Source of the DNA: Ga0077555 sp963746315
GTDB lineage: Bacteria; Pseudomonadota; Alphaproteobacteria; Rhizobiales; Hyphomicrobiaceae
DNA: 64,000 nucleotides
Direction: 5' to 3'
Assembly (NCBI GenBank): GCA_963746315.1
Contig: CAVVAR010000003.1
Span: forward strand, 434,001 to 498,000
A model generated the notes under the pieces. It ran no database searches. It was not told the DNA's origin and was given only the letters and a program-made list of their open reading frames with translations. This document shows, piece by piece, positions 9,104-20,926 of the stretch; the stretch's first letter is position 1; the number at the start of each line of letters is the position of its first letter. The translations under genes were made by a program, and so were the position numbers.

Positions 9104-9243
9104 CGGGTCGGGTTCCTTGCGTGTGGGGCTCGCAAGCCCGCGACTGAATGGCGCTCACTGTCATACCCAATTCACGGCTGTCAATCGCGCCGCCGCGCCA
9201 TTAAGGTGCCGCCCAACCAATTGCGCCGATCTGGGAGCAAGGC

Positions 9244-9504
9244 ATGGCCGCCAGCGTGGTTCCGCATTTTGCCAATGACATCGGCGTCGATCGCATCAAG
9301 GTCGGCGTCCATGAGCTGAATTGCATGGGCGCGCGCCCACCCTTCGACCACCCGCATGTCTATCTGGACATGGGCACCGACAACGAGATCCTGTGCCCCT
9401 ACTGCTCCACCGTCTACGAGTATGTGCCCGGCCTGTCGGCCGTCGAGTCGGATCCGCCTGGCTGCATCGTCGCCACGCACGGCCTCGTCGACGCCAGCGA
9501 CTGA
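9244..9504 (+). CDS. CHCC zinc-finger protein (NDUFS6-like)
   Basis: A small 86-residue protein of the zf-CHCC family (PF10276), homologous to the mitochondrial complex I subunit NDUFS6 and common in Alphaproteobacteria. The zinc ligands appear as the Cys in ELNCMG, the His in FDHPHVYLDM, and the CPYCS pair. A late GCIVATHG follows. It is thought to act in assembly or as an accessory part of complex I. The start ATG at 9244 has GGGAGCAAGG upstream. Monocistronic between an alpha/beta hydrolase and a flavoprotein. Confidence 0.85.
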   Translation: MAASVVPHFANDIGVDRIKVGVHELNCMGARPPFDHPHVYLDMGTDNEILCPYCSTVYEYVPGLSAVESDPPGCIVATHGLVDASD

Positions 9505-9547
9505 GGGCATGATCTAGGCTGGCCCGTGCCGGCCGAAGCGAGGCGCC

Positions 9548-10753
9548 ATGCCGAACCGGCGACGCATGCCCGCGCTCATTGCTGGCGGCGGCATTGGCGG
9601 CCTGACGGCAGCATTGGCGCTCGCACGAGCCGGTTGGCCTTCCATCATCGCCGAACGCCGCGCCGAATGGTCCGAGGCAGGCGCTGGCATCCAGCTTTCG
9701 CCTAACGGTGTCCGCGTATTGCGGCAGCTGGGCGTCGCGCCCGGGCTGGAGGGAGCAGTCGCCGCTCCGCGTGAGATCGTCGTTCGGGACGCTGCCACCG
9801 CGCGTATCCTCCAGCGCCTGCCCCTTGGTGACTGGATCGCGTCCCGCCATGGCGCGCCCTATTGGCTGGCCCACCGTCGCGACCTGCAGGCGGCCCTCGT
9901 CGCCGCCGTCGCCGCCGAGCCGCTGATCACCGTCGTGAAGGGTTTCGAGGCGACATTGTTCGAGGCAGAAGCGGAGCGCGTGCAACTCCATGCACGTGAC
10001 GGCCGCTCGCTCCAGGGCGCGATGCTGATTGGCGCCGACGGGGTATTCTCCCGTGTCCGCCAGCAGCTCTTCGCCCCGCGCGCGCCGCGCTTCTCCGGTC
10101 GAACCGCAGCCCGTACGGTCGTCGAGGCACCGGCCTCGTCCGGCTCCAGCGAGATCCTCTCGGCCACGTGCACCGTCGTTTGGCTCGCCCCAGGCGCGCA
10201 CGTCGTGCATTACCCCGTACGGGCCGGCCGCGAGATTGCCGTCGTCGTCGTGCGCACCGAGACCTGGAGCGGCCGCGGCTGGTCTGAGCCGGTAGCCCCC
10301 GGCGCCATTGAAACGGCGCTCGAAAACGTGGCCCCAGCCTTCGCCCGCGCCCTCGGGGCCGGCCACACGTGGCGCCGCTGGGCCCTGTTCGAGACCGAGC
10401 CACTCGCGCACTGGTCGAAAGGCAACGTCACCCTTCTCGGCGATGCCGCCCACCCCACCTTACCGTTCCTGGCCCAGGGCGGCGTGCTCGCGTTGGAGGA
10501 TGCGGCAACGCTCGGCGCCTGCCTCGCCGGCGCCGGCGGTTCCGCCGGAATTCCGGCCTCGCTCGCGGCCTACGAAAGAGCGCGCGCCGACCGTAGCCGC
10601 CGCGTTGTCGCCGCCGCCCGTCGCAACGGCATGATGTTCCACCTTGGCGGACCGGCGGCCTTCGCGCGCAACGCCGCCATGCGCCTGCTGCCCGGGGAGC
10701 GCGTCATGGCTGGCTATGATTGGGTCTACGGCTGGCGGCCCGAGGAAGGATGA
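9548..10753 (+). CDS. FAD-dependent monooxygenase, salicylate hydroxylase-like
   Basis: A 401-residue group A flavoprotein hydroxylase. The N-terminal dinucleotide fold has IAGGGIGGLTAA, the middle has the DG motif LIGADGVFSRVR, and the C-terminal part has LLGDAAHPTLPFLAQGG, the second FAD-contact motif. Family members such as salicylate 1-monooxygenase and 6-hydroxynicotinate monooxygenase hydroxylate aromatic acids with NAD(P)H and O2. The start ATG is preceded by GCGAGGC. Convergent with the HutD gene, 7 nt apart. Precise substrate unknown. Confidence 0.85.
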   Translation: MPNRRRMPALIAGGGIGGLTAALALARAGWPSIIAERRAEWSEAGAGIQLSPNGVRVLRQLGVAPGLEGAVAAPREIVVRDAATARILQRLPLGDWIASRHGAPYWLAHRRDLQAALVAAVAAEPLITVVKGFEATLFEAEAERVQLHARDGRSLQGAMLIGADGVFSRVRQQLFAPRAPRFSGRTAARTVVEAPASSGSSEILSATCTVVWLAPGAHVVHYPVRAGREIAVVVVRTETWSGRGWSEPVAPGAIETALENVAPAFARALGAGHTWRRWALFETEPLAHWSKGNVTLLGDAAHPTLPFLAQGGVLALEDAATLGACLAGAGGSAGIPASLAAYERARADRSRRVVAAARRNGMMFHLGGPAAFARNAAMRLLPGERVMAGYDWVYGWRPEEG

Positions 10754-10760
10754 GGGGCTT

Positions 10761-11345
10761 TCAACGGCGCATCGGATAGACGGATCCGACCAGCGCGCGG
10801 CCGGACACCACGAGGCAGTCCGTCCATGCATCCGATCGAGCGCGCAGTGCATGATCGCCCGGCAGCTCATGCCGCTGGCCGGCAACCTCGAGCACCACTG
10901 CCTCGGTCGACGCATGCACGATGTGGTCGCCCGGGCCGAGGTCGATGCTTTCGCCAGCCTCGCCTACGCGTAGATTGATGTCGAAGCTCTTGCGGTCCGC
11001 AATCAGATTGACGACCTCGACCGAGCCATCCTCGAGTTTGGTCACGATCGGCGTGCCTCCGTCGTAGCGCCGGGGCTGGAACGGCACCCGCAGATCGATC
11101 TCGCCTGCCGGAGTAAGCAGCACGAGGCCACGTCCTTTGATCACGACCTGCAAACGCTCGAAGCCCGAAAGATCCGAGAACGGCCCCTCTGCCACGATGG
11201 CCGTCCGCCCGAAGTGCCAGGCCAAACCGCCCGATCCCCAGCCCTCGCCGCCGCCGTCGGCAATGATGACCAGCTCACCGCCGCCGTTCTTCCAGGGCGT
11301 CCGCCGGTAGCTTCCGGGATCGAGCCGCTCGATTGAAACTGGCAT
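10761..11345 (-). CDS. HutD/Ves family protein
   Basis: A 194-residue double-cupin of the HutD family (PF05962). The diagnostic start is YRRTPWKNGGGELVIIA; the GPFSDLSGFERL segment and LDLGPGDH-like turn also fit. HutD is found with histidine-utilisation genes and may sense formimino-glutamate or urocanate; Ves is the cold-responsive E. coli relative. No hut gene is near, so the role is open. The stop of the upstream acyl-CoA synthetase gene lies only 6 nt before its start, so the two are very likely one transcript. Confidence 0.8.
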   Translation of the reverse strand: MPVSIERLDPGSYRRTPWKNGGGELVIIADGGGEGWGSGGLAWHFGRTAIVAEGPFSDLSGFERLQVVIKGRGLVLLTPAGEIDLRVPFQPRRYDGGTPIVTKLEDGSVEVVNLIADRKSFDINLRVGEAGESIDLGPGDHIVHASTEAVVLEVAGQRHELPGDHALRARSDAWTDCLVVSGRALVGSVYPMRR

Positions 11346-11351
11346 GCTGCC

Positions 11352-13451
11352 TCAATCCTCGTACCTGACCACCACGGCGTCCACGAGCGCTACACCGCGC
11401 CCCTTGTCGCCGATCATCACCGGGTTCATGTCGAGGCTGGCGATGCCGGGATCGTTCAGCATCAGCTCGGCCACCTTCACGGCCGCGTCGGCCAGGGCGT
11501 CGGTATCCATCGGCGGCTCGCCACGGACGCCTTTCAGCACCGGCGCACACCTGAGGCCGTCCAGCGCTCGAAGCACGTCCTCCTTCGAGAATGGCGGCAA
11601 CAGCAGCGCGATGTCGGGCATCGCTTCCACGTACTTGCCGCCCTCGCCTACTGCGATCACAGGCCCGAAGAACGGGTCCCGATGCGCGCCGATCAACATT
11701 TCGCGCCGGCCCTTCACCATCCGCGCCACGATCACGCCGTCGAACGGCGCGTTGGCTTTCGCGACCGCGCGCTCCATTTCCCGAAAGGCGTCCCCGATCG
11801 CGTCCTCGTTGTCGAGCCCGAGCTTGACCAGCCCGTATTCCGACTTGTGCGGCAGGTCCGCCGAGCAGCCCTTGACGGCGACCGCGCCACCCAGGTTGCG
11901 CCACGCCGTCGCCGCTTCGGCCGCGTTACGGCACAGATGATGCGGCACCACGGGCAATCCCGCCGATGCGAGCGCATCAAGGCTGTCCGCCTCGTTCAGC
12001 GTCGCTTCCTTCCGGTCTGCCCGGCCCGGATCGAACGCCTGCCAGCTCGGCCGCGGCCGAGCCTTGGCGAGATCGACGATCTCGTGATGCGCGACGAGCT
12101 GCGCCAGCCCCTTTATCGCCTCCGCCTCGAGCGGAAATACCGGCACACCAGCCTCGCGGAACGTCGACGGGATGTCACCCTGCCACCCTGCGACCACCAC
12201 CGGCCGGCCTGTCGCCTTGCTGAAGCTAGCGATGTCTTTGGCGAACCCCGGCATGTCGTAGCCCGGTCCGGCCACCGGCATGTCGACCTTGAAGAGGTCG
12301 GCCGCATCGGCATCGGCAATCACCGGCAGGATTTGGCCCAGCAGGCTGTTGTTGGTCAGCAGCGCGGCGGTGAGGTCGATCGGGTTGGCCGCACTCGCGA
12401 AGCTCGGCAGGATGGCATCGAGCTTCTTGCGCGTCTCCGGCGCGAAGCTCACGACCTCGAGCCCTTCCTCCGTCGCGTGGTCGGCGGACATCACGCCGGT
12501 GGCACCGGAGCCCGAGATCGTCACGAACCGCCGACCCTTGGGCTTCCAGCCCTTGAGGTACATCTCGGCCGTCGACACAAGCTCGGCGATGTTCTGCGCT
12601 CGCCAGATGCCGACGCGCTTGAAGGCCGCATCGACGACCCTGTCCTCGTTGGCGAGCGCGCCCGTGTGCGAGGCAGCCGCCCTGGCACCCGCCGCTGTGC
12701 GCCCCGACTTGAGCGCGACCACCATCGTGCCGTTCTTGTGCGCGATTTCGGCCAGATCCGCGAGCTTGTCGGCGTGCGGCATGCCTTCGAGATAGACGAG
12801 CAGCAGCTTCATCTCCGGATCGGCCGCCGCCGCGCACGCCATCTCCAGCACCGAGACGTCCGCATCGTTGCCGGTCGCCAGCGAGTAGCGAACGCCGAGC
12901 CCCTTCTCGGCGAGCAGCCCGATAGGGATCGCGCTCATGGCGCCCGATTGGCTGACCATCGCGATCGGCCCGTCCTTGCAGGCGAGCGTCGTGAACATCG
13001 TCGAGAACGAGGCGACACAACCGTTCGAGAAATTCGCGAGACCCTGCGTGTTCGGCCCGACCATACGCATGCCGCCGGCCCGCGCCGCGTCGACCATGCG
13101 CTTCTGCTTCACCGCGCCCTCGGGGTCCGAGGTCTCGCCGAAGCCCGAGGTGATGCAGATCAGTGCCTTGACGCCGCGCTTGGCGGCATCCTCCACCGCC
13201 GTGACGGCCTGATCGCCCGCAACCACGCAAACGGCGAGCTCCGGCACCTCGGGCAGCTCCTCGAGGCTCTTGTAGCTCTTCAGTCCCTGCACCTCTGGCC
13301 GCCCCGGATTGATCGGATAGACCGGCCCCTTGAAGCCATACTTCATCAGATAGTGCAGCGGCCGGCCGCCCACCTTGTTCGGATCCTGGCTGGCCCCGAG
13401 AATGGCGATCGAGCGGGGTGTGAGGAATGGCTTGAGGGATTCGATGGTCAT
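11352..13451 (-). CDS. ADP-forming acetate/acyl-CoA synthetase (fused alpha-beta)
   Basis: A 699-residue single-chain NDP-forming acyl-CoA synthetase. Residues 1-460 hold the CoA-binding and ligase domains: the Rossmann start SIAILGASQDPNKVG, then GPNTQG, MVSQSGAM and SHTGALA with the phosphorylated histidine. Residues 480-699 are the ATP-grasp beta part with AVKGCSADLPHKSEYG and SLDMNPVMI. The enzyme makes acyl-CoA from acid, ATP and CoA, releasing ADP. Fused forms in proteobacteria act on varied carboxylates, including pimelate- or ferulate-type acids (Fcs-like). It is upstream of hutD on the same strand. Confidence 0.88.
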   Translation of the reverse strand: MTIESLKPFLTPRSIAILGASQDPNKVGGRPLHYLMKYGFKGPVYPINPGRPEVQGLKSYKSLEELPEVPELAVCVVAGDQAVTAVEDAAKRGVKALICITSGFGETSDPEGAVKQKRMVDAARAGGMRMVGPNTQGLANFSNGCVASFSTMFTTLACKDGPIAMVSQSGAMSAIPIGLLAEKGLGVRYSLATGNDADVSVLEMACAAAADPEMKLLLVYLEGMPHADKLADLAEIAHKNGTMVVALKSGRTAAGARAAASHTGALANEDRVVDAAFKRVGIWRAQNIAELVSTAEMYLKGWKPKGRRFVTISGSGATGVMSADHATEEGLEVVSFAPETRKKLDAILPSFASAANPIDLTAALLTNNSLLGQILPVIADADAADLFKVDMPVAGPGYDMPGFAKDIASFSKATGRPVVVAGWQGDIPSTFREAGVPVFPLEAEAIKGLAQLVAHHEIVDLAKARPRPSWQAFDPGRADRKEATLNEADSLDALASAGLPVVPHHLCRNAAEAATAWRNLGGAVAVKGCSADLPHKSEYGLVKLGLDNEDAIGDAFREMERAVAKANAPFDGVIVARMVKGRREMLIGAHRDPFFGPVIAVGEGGKYVEAMPDIALLLPPFSKEDVLRALDGLRCAPVLKGVRGEPPMDTDALADAAVKVAELMLNDPGIASLDMNPVMIGDKGRGVALVDAVVVRYED

Positions 13452-13646
13452 CGTTTGCTCGCCGAGACGTGAGGACGTTCGGCCAAGTCTTGTCGCTTCC
13501 GTGACAAGGGTCCACCGGAAAGTGCGATCTGGGCGCCCGGTTGCGCTCTATGCGCTCCGCGGTTCAAGGCTCGTGAGCGCCCGCCTCTGCGGATATGCCG
13601 GGAAGAGAGGAGGCCGACGCAGGCGTCCTGCGTCCGGGGATGAACG

Positions 13647-15770
13647 TCACCCCCGCGACGTCGAGCCCCCACGCCGTCCCTCGGCCTTGCCCTTGGCCAC
13701 CGGCTTCCGCTTCACCATTGGCAGGCCCTTCGTCGTGAAGGTCTGGTGCCCGTGCTTCTTGCCGGTGCGCATGCCTTCGCCGCCCGTGCGCCCCGTGCCC
13801 AACGGCTGATGCGCCGGCACGAGCTGATGCTTGCCGGGACCGATCAGATCGGCGCGTCCCATCTCTTTCAAGGCTTCACGCAGAAGCGGCCAGTTCTCCG
13901 GGTCGTGATAGCGCAGGAAAGCCTTGTGCAGCCGTCGCTGACGCATGCCGCGCACGGTCTCCACCTCTTCCGAGCCGCCGCGCCGCACCGCCTTCAGCGG
14001 GTTCTTGCCCGAATGGTACATCGCCGTCGCCAGCGCCATCGGTGACGGCAGGAAGGTTTGCACCTGATCGGCGCGGTACTTGTTCTTCTTCAGCCAAATC
14101 GCCAGCTGCAGCATGTCCTGGTCGGTCGTACCGGGATGCGCCGCGATGAAATAGGGGATCAGGAAGTACTCCTTGCCCGCCCGCTGCGCCGCCGCATCGA
14201 ATAGCTGCTTGAAGCGGTCGTAGGCGCCGATCCCGGGCTTCATCATCTTGGAGAGCGGCCCCTCCTCCACGTGCTCCGGCGCGATCTTCAGGTAGCCGCC
14301 GACGTGGTGCGTCACCAGCTCCTTGACGTAGGCCGGGCTCGTCACCGCGAGGTCGTATCGCACGCCCGAGGCCACATGCACCTTCTTGATGCCCGGCAAT
14401 TCGCGCGCCTTCTGGTAAAGCGAGATCAGCGCCTCGTGGCTCGTGTTGAGGTTCGGGCAGATGCCGGGATAGACGCACGACAACCGTCGGCACGACGCCT
14501 CGATCTTCGGGTCCTTGCAGGCCATCCGGTACATGTTGGCGGTCGGGCCGCCGATATCCGAGATGATGCCCGTGAAACCCGGCGTCTTGTCGCGAATGGC
14601 CTCGATCTCGTTGAGCACCGATTGCTCGGAGCGGTTCTGGATGATCCGCCCTTCGTGCTCCGTGATCGAGCAGAACGTGCAGCCGCCGAAGCAGCCGCGC
14701 ATGATCGTCACCGAGAAACGGATCATTTCCCAGGCTGGAATCTTGGCGTCGCCATAGGCCGGATGCGGTGCTCGCGCATAGGGCAGCTCGTAGACCCGGT
14801 CCATCTCCTCTGTCGTCAGCGGAATCGGCGGCGGCGTCACCCAGAGCTCGCGGTCGCCGTGCCGCTGTACCAGTGGGCGCGCGTTGCCGGGGTTCGACTC
14901 GCGATGCAGAACGCGGCTGGCGCGCGCGTAGGTCTCCGCGTCCGCCGAAACCTGCTCATAGGAGGGCAGGCGCACAACCGTGTGGCCGTCGCGCGTCATC
15001 CGCGCGCCTTCGTCGGAGTCTGTCACGTCGTCGGCGTGCAGCTCGCTCCAGCCCTCCGGCAAGGCACGCTTCATCAGCGCCACGCCGCGCACGTCGTCCA
15101 TCTCGTCGAACGACTGGCCCTTCGCGAGGCGGTGCGCCACCTCGACCACGGCGCGCTCGGCGTTGCCGTAGATCAGCAGATCCGCCTTCGAGTCGACCAG
15201 GATCGACCGGCGCACCTTGTCCGACCAGTAGTCGTAGTGAGCGATCCGCCGCAGCGAGGCCTCGATGCCGCCAACGACGATGGCCGCATCCTTGAACGCC
15301 TCCCGGCACCGCTGCGCGTAGACGATAACCGACCGGTCCGGCCGCTTGCCGCCTTCGCCACCCGGCGTATAGGCATCGTTGTGCCGGAGCCGGCGATCCG
15401 CCGTGTAGCGGTTGACCATGGAATCCATGTTGCCGCCGGTGATGCCGAAGAACAGCGCCGGCTGGCCCAGCTCCTTGAACGGCTCGGCCGATTGCCAGTC
15501 CGGCTGCGAAAGAATGCCGACCCGGAAACCTTGGGCTTCCAGGAGACGCCCCACGATGGCCATCCCGAAGCTCGGATGGTCGACGTAGGCATCGCCGGTC
15601 ACCAGGATGATGTCGCACTCGTCCCAGCCGAGCGCGTCCATCTCGGCCCGGGTCCTGGGCAGAAACGGTGACGTGCCGAACCGGTGCGCCCAGTGGCGCC
15701 GGTATGAGAATATCGGCTTCGCCGGAGGGAGGCCTTGGGCCTCGGTCCGAATGGTCTGAACAGCGGTCAT
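13647..15770 (-). CDS. YgiQ family radical SAM protein
   Basis: A 707-residue protein of the UPF0313/YgiQ family. The N-terminal half has a cobalamin-binding-like fold with ILVTGDAYVDHPSFG; the radical SAM cluster is MRGCFGGCTFCS, a CxxxCxxC motif. Other typical stretches are GGIEASLRRIAHYDYW and PYFIAAHPGT. The C-terminus is basic (KGKAEGRRGG), as in many members. The substrate of the family is not established. Start ATG at 15770; divergent from the enoyl-CoA hydratase gene with about 145 nt between. Confidence 0.9.
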   Translation of the reverse strand: MTAVQTIRTEAQGLPPAKPIFSYRRHWAHRFGTSPFLPRTRAEMDALGWDECDIILVTGDAYVDHPSFGMAIVGRLLEAQGFRVGILSQPDWQSAEPFKELGQPALFFGITGGNMDSMVNRYTADRRLRHNDAYTPGGEGGKRPDRSVIVYAQRCREAFKDAAIVVGGIEASLRRIAHYDYWSDKVRRSILVDSKADLLIYGNAERAVVEVAHRLAKGQSFDEMDDVRGVALMKRALPEGWSELHADDVTDSDEGARMTRDGHTVVRLPSYEQVSADAETYARASRVLHRESNPGNARPLVQRHGDRELWVTPPPIPLTTEEMDRVYELPYARAPHPAYGDAKIPAWEMIRFSVTIMRGCFGGCTFCSITEHEGRIIQNRSEQSVLNEIEAIRDKTPGFTGIISDIGGPTANMYRMACKDPKIEASCRRLSCVYPGICPNLNTSHEALISLYQKARELPGIKKVHVASGVRYDLAVTSPAYVKELVTHHVGGYLKIAPEHVEEGPLSKMMKPGIGAYDRFKQLFDAAAQRAGKEYFLIPYFIAAHPGTTDQDMLQLAIWLKKNKYRADQVQTFLPSPMALATAMYHSGKNPLKAVRRGGSEEVETVRGMRQRRLHKAFLRYHDPENWPLLREALKEMGRADLIGPGKHQLVPAHQPLGTGRTGGEGMRTGKKHGHQTFTTKGLPMVKRKPVAKGKAEGRRGGSTSRG

Positions 15771-15916
15771 GGTGCTCGCGATCTGGCTCTGAGGCGATCG
15801 TTTCGTGCGTCATAGCAGATCGCCTCTGCAATGTCGCGAGTGGCCGACCCTTTGACGCTTCGCTCCGCCTCCCCCATCATCTTCCGAAAGCCTTCTATGC
15901 TAACCGGGAGCCGCCC

Positions 15917-16834
15917 ATGACCGCCTACCAGCACATCCTCTACGAGGTCGCCGACGGCGTCGCCCGCGTTACTTTGAACCGGCCCGAGAAGCGAAACGCT
16001 CTCTCTATCCCGCTCTTGAAGGAGTTCAACGACGCGCTCTGGGAGGCAGACAGCGACAAGTCAGTGCACTGCGTCATCCTGCGCGGCGCCGGCAAGTCCT
16101 TCTGCGCCGGCTACGACATCTCGCCAGCACCCCAGCCGCCGACCAATGCCGGCCCCGACGGTCCTGTTTATCGCAGTGGCGGGATCTACAACAATCCGAC
16201 CATCGACGACGACATCTGGCGCCTCGAGTACGCGCAACGCCTGCGCATGGTGCTGTTCGACATGCACAAGCCGGTCATCGCTGAGGTGCACGGCTACTGC
16301 ATCGCCGGCGGCACCGATATCGCACTCCTCGCCGACATCGTCATCGCCGCCGACGACGCCATCCTCGGCTTCCCGCCCGCCCGTGACCTTGGCTCGCTGC
16401 CAAACCAGATGTGGGTCTACAACTGCGGCCCCCAGTGGGCGAAGCGCCTGCTGCTGACCGGCGACACCATCACCGGCCGCGAGGCGCAGATGATCGGCCT
16501 CGTCATGAAGGCCGTGCCGCCCGAGCACCTCCGGAACGAGACCGAAGGCCTTGCCGCCCGCATGGCCCTGATCGACCCGGACCTGCTCGCCGCCAACAAG
16601 CGCATCGTCAATCTGGGCCTCGAGCTGATGGGCGCCCGCACGCTGCAGCGCATCGCCGCCGAGAACGACGGGCGCGCCCACCTCGCCCCGGGCACGCAGC
16701 GTTTCCGCCGATTGGCACAAGGCGAGGGCCTCAAGGCCGCCCTCAAGGCCCGTGACGCCGAGTTCGGTGACGGCCGCGCCCGTGTCGATGGACCGGAGAT
16801 CCGGGACGAGCGCGGCTATCTCGTCGACAAGTAG
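15917..16834 (+). CDS. Enoyl-CoA hydratase/isomerase family protein
   Basis: A 305-residue crotonase-fold protein, somewhat longer than the usual 260. Typical blocks: VARVTLNRPEKRNALS, the oxyanion-hole region GKSFCAGYD, HGYCIAGGTDIALLAD for the second oxyanion Gly, and FPPARDLGSLP. The catalytic acids of true hydratases are not obvious at the expected positions, so it may be an isomerase, hydrolase or decarboxylase of the fold. The ATG at 15917 has GGGAG six nt upstream. It sits 74 nt before a Baeyer-Villiger monooxygenase gene on the same strand, suggesting joint use in breakdown of a cyclic or terpenoid compound. Confidence 0.85.
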   Translation: MTAYQHILYEVADGVARVTLNRPEKRNALSIPLLKEFNDALWEADSDKSVHCVILRGAGKSFCAGYDISPAPQPPTNAGPDGPVYRSGGIYNNPTIDDDIWRLEYAQRLRMVLFDMHKPVIAEVHGYCIAGGTDIALLADIVIAADDAILGFPPARDLGSLPNQMWVYNCGPQWAKRLLLTGDTITGREAQMIGLVMKAVPPEHLRNETEGLAARMALIDPDLLAANKRIVNLGLELMGARTLQRIAAENDGRAHLAPGTQRFRRLAQGEGLKAALKARDAEFGDGRARVDGPEIRDERGYLVDK

Positions 16835-16908
16835 GCTGCGGATTGCAACCGCGATCTGAATAGGCAACGCTGGCGAATGATCTCGACCTACTCGGAGCAG
16901 ATACGACG

Positions 16909-18804
<1,896 letters not shown>

Positions 18805-18852
18805 ACGCCGCCGCTCACCGCGTCGATGGTGCGTTCCTGTCTCGGGCGTCGG

Positions 18853-20845
18853 TCAATGACAGGGCGCCTTGCGGCCTGCACGTTGCAAGGCGTAGCTCAA
18901 CCGGCGCATCGCCGCCGCGTCGTCGGGATCGATGGCGAGCGTCGCCCGAATGTCGTCCTCCGGAACGCCCATGCGCACCAGGGCGGCAACCACCGCATCC
19001 TTGGACGGGCGCACCCTCTGAGCCGCGAGTGCACTGACACGCACGCGGAAGTCCTCGACCGAGCCCGTCAGCTCCGGCGCCATCCGGCAGATCGATTGCG
19101 CTCCGGCCCGCCAGACTTGCGCCCACGTGCGCTGGAAATGGCTGAGCTCGCCGGGCCGGACCTCGCGGAGCAACGCAGCATCGTCCATCATGGCGAGGAT
19201 CTCGGGCGCTATCGATGGACCGAAGCCATCGAGATGACCGAGGAAATGCAAGGCGTGGATGCGGCGCTCCCTGTCACGCATGAGAGCGACGACCTCCGGC
19301 CGGTAAGGAGTCAACGCATCTCCCGGAAGTTGGGCGAGTGAGCTCGTAATGGTCCTGATCTGCTCGTTCCACGACGAGCGCGTGCCCTTGCCGTCCGTCG
19401 GTGGCGGCAAAGCCTCGAGCCGGCCCACGAGTGCGGCGGCAAGCCTTGGCGCCAAAGACGGCGTCGTCTCGATGGCGAACTTCGAGGCACCGACCGCTGG
19501 CCAGGATAGCGTGATGCGGGGTTGTTCGAGGATGCGGGTGACCCGCTCGGCGTGCTCGGTCCCTGCACTGTTCACGCGGCGCGCCAGCGCGGATCCAACG
19601 CTATGGAGGTAATCACCGACGACCTTGATCTCGAGGTCGGATGACGCGGCACCCGGCGCGAGAATGCGATCGACCACTTTCGCCTGTTCGGTGCGCAAGC
19701 TGGCTTGCTGATCGAGGCTCGAGGCTCCTGGCTCGATCTCGAGTCGCAACGACAGGCGAAGCTTGTCGATGACGAACGACGCAATCGGGGGCTCGCTCTC
19801 GTGCCGCCCTCGATTGCGCGTGTCGGTCGCACGAACCCAGCCACCGTTTGTCTTCAGCTCCGCGCCGGGGATGATCGTTGGGACAAGAAGCCACGGCAGT
19901 CTCCAGGAGAGCACGCCCGTACGGCGATACGTTTCCGCAAACCCGCTGCCGTCCTTGCGCCAGAACGCGATGCGCCAAGTCGAGATCGTGTCGGCCCAGG
20001 CGTCGTATCCGGCGCGAGATGCAGAAAAGCCGGAATTCAGCGTCCCATAGGCGAGGAGCGCGTCGGCCTGCGCCAGTGGCATCTCTTCGCCGACGAGACA
20101 CATCCCTCCCGCGATTTTGAGGCGCAGGAGCTGCTCGGAGCTGGCGGCGGGCACATAGGGCGTCCCGCGTGGCCGTGCCGGCTCGGGCACATTGACCAGG
20201 CGGGACGAGTTGGGAAGCTTGAGAACGCCGCACTCATCGCGCTGCTCGAGTCGCCAGGCGGTGCCCGACATCTGGGGGGCGGGATCGAGCGCGGGCCAGT
20301 CAGGTAGTCGGTTCGTCTTGCGCGCCGTCGGACCTCGCTGCGGGGTGGGTGCCGCGGTCAGCGCCAGCACCTGCTTCGCGGCCCCGGTCAACAAAAGCCG
20401 TCGGCAGAGATCGTCGCACGAACTCGTCTGTATCCGAAGCGTTACGAGTATTGCGCAGCACGCCGAGCGTGCCGATTGACCCGGTGGCGGCCGCCTGGTC
20501 TTTGTCGTCTGCAACGAGCGCGGCGACACGGCTATCGAGCCAGCCGTTGACGCGCCACGCGCGGAAAACGAAGAAATCCGCCATCAGCAAGAGAGCAAGG
20601 GCGAAGGCGATAGCCGCTCCTGTCCTGCCACTGCGAAAGCAAGCCCAAGCCTCGCCGGTAAGGCGCGAGGCCAGAAGGACAAGAAACACGGATGGAAGCG
20701 CGACGACCAGAAAGGCAATCGGTAAGCCGATCACCGAAATGGCAGCCAACATTGCGATGACTTGGCCTATGGGCGAGATCGCGACAAGCGCCAGGAGGCC
20801 CATCGCGATCAAGGTCGCGTTGCCGAGGAGTCGGAACCGGTGCAT
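18853..20845 (-). pseudogene. Uncharacterised membrane-anchored protein, apparently frameshifted
   Basis: Two overlapping frames read as one protein. Frame A (20845 to 20300) starts MHRFRLLGN, has several hydrophobic helices in its first 100 residues, and continues to about GTLGVLRNTRN. Frame B (20529 to 18853) then carries on with CDDLCRRLLLTGAAKQV and SGTAWRLEQRDECG, followed by about 450 soluble residues ending in a Cys-rich tail. A Cys-rich CDxLCxRLL stretch after the last helix is what I would expect in a single membrane-anchored protein; in frame A this stretch is meaningless. The 230-nt overlap is too long for two normal genes. One extra base near 20420-20440 would explain it. Function unknown; a true pair of overlapping genes is the alternative. 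Confidence 0.55.
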
Positions 20846-20926
20846 CCGAGAGTCTCCAGAAGAGTCTCTCTTTGATAGTCCACCGCGTCTTACATCGGCT
20901 TAATCGGTGCGGTCAGGGATGCGGCC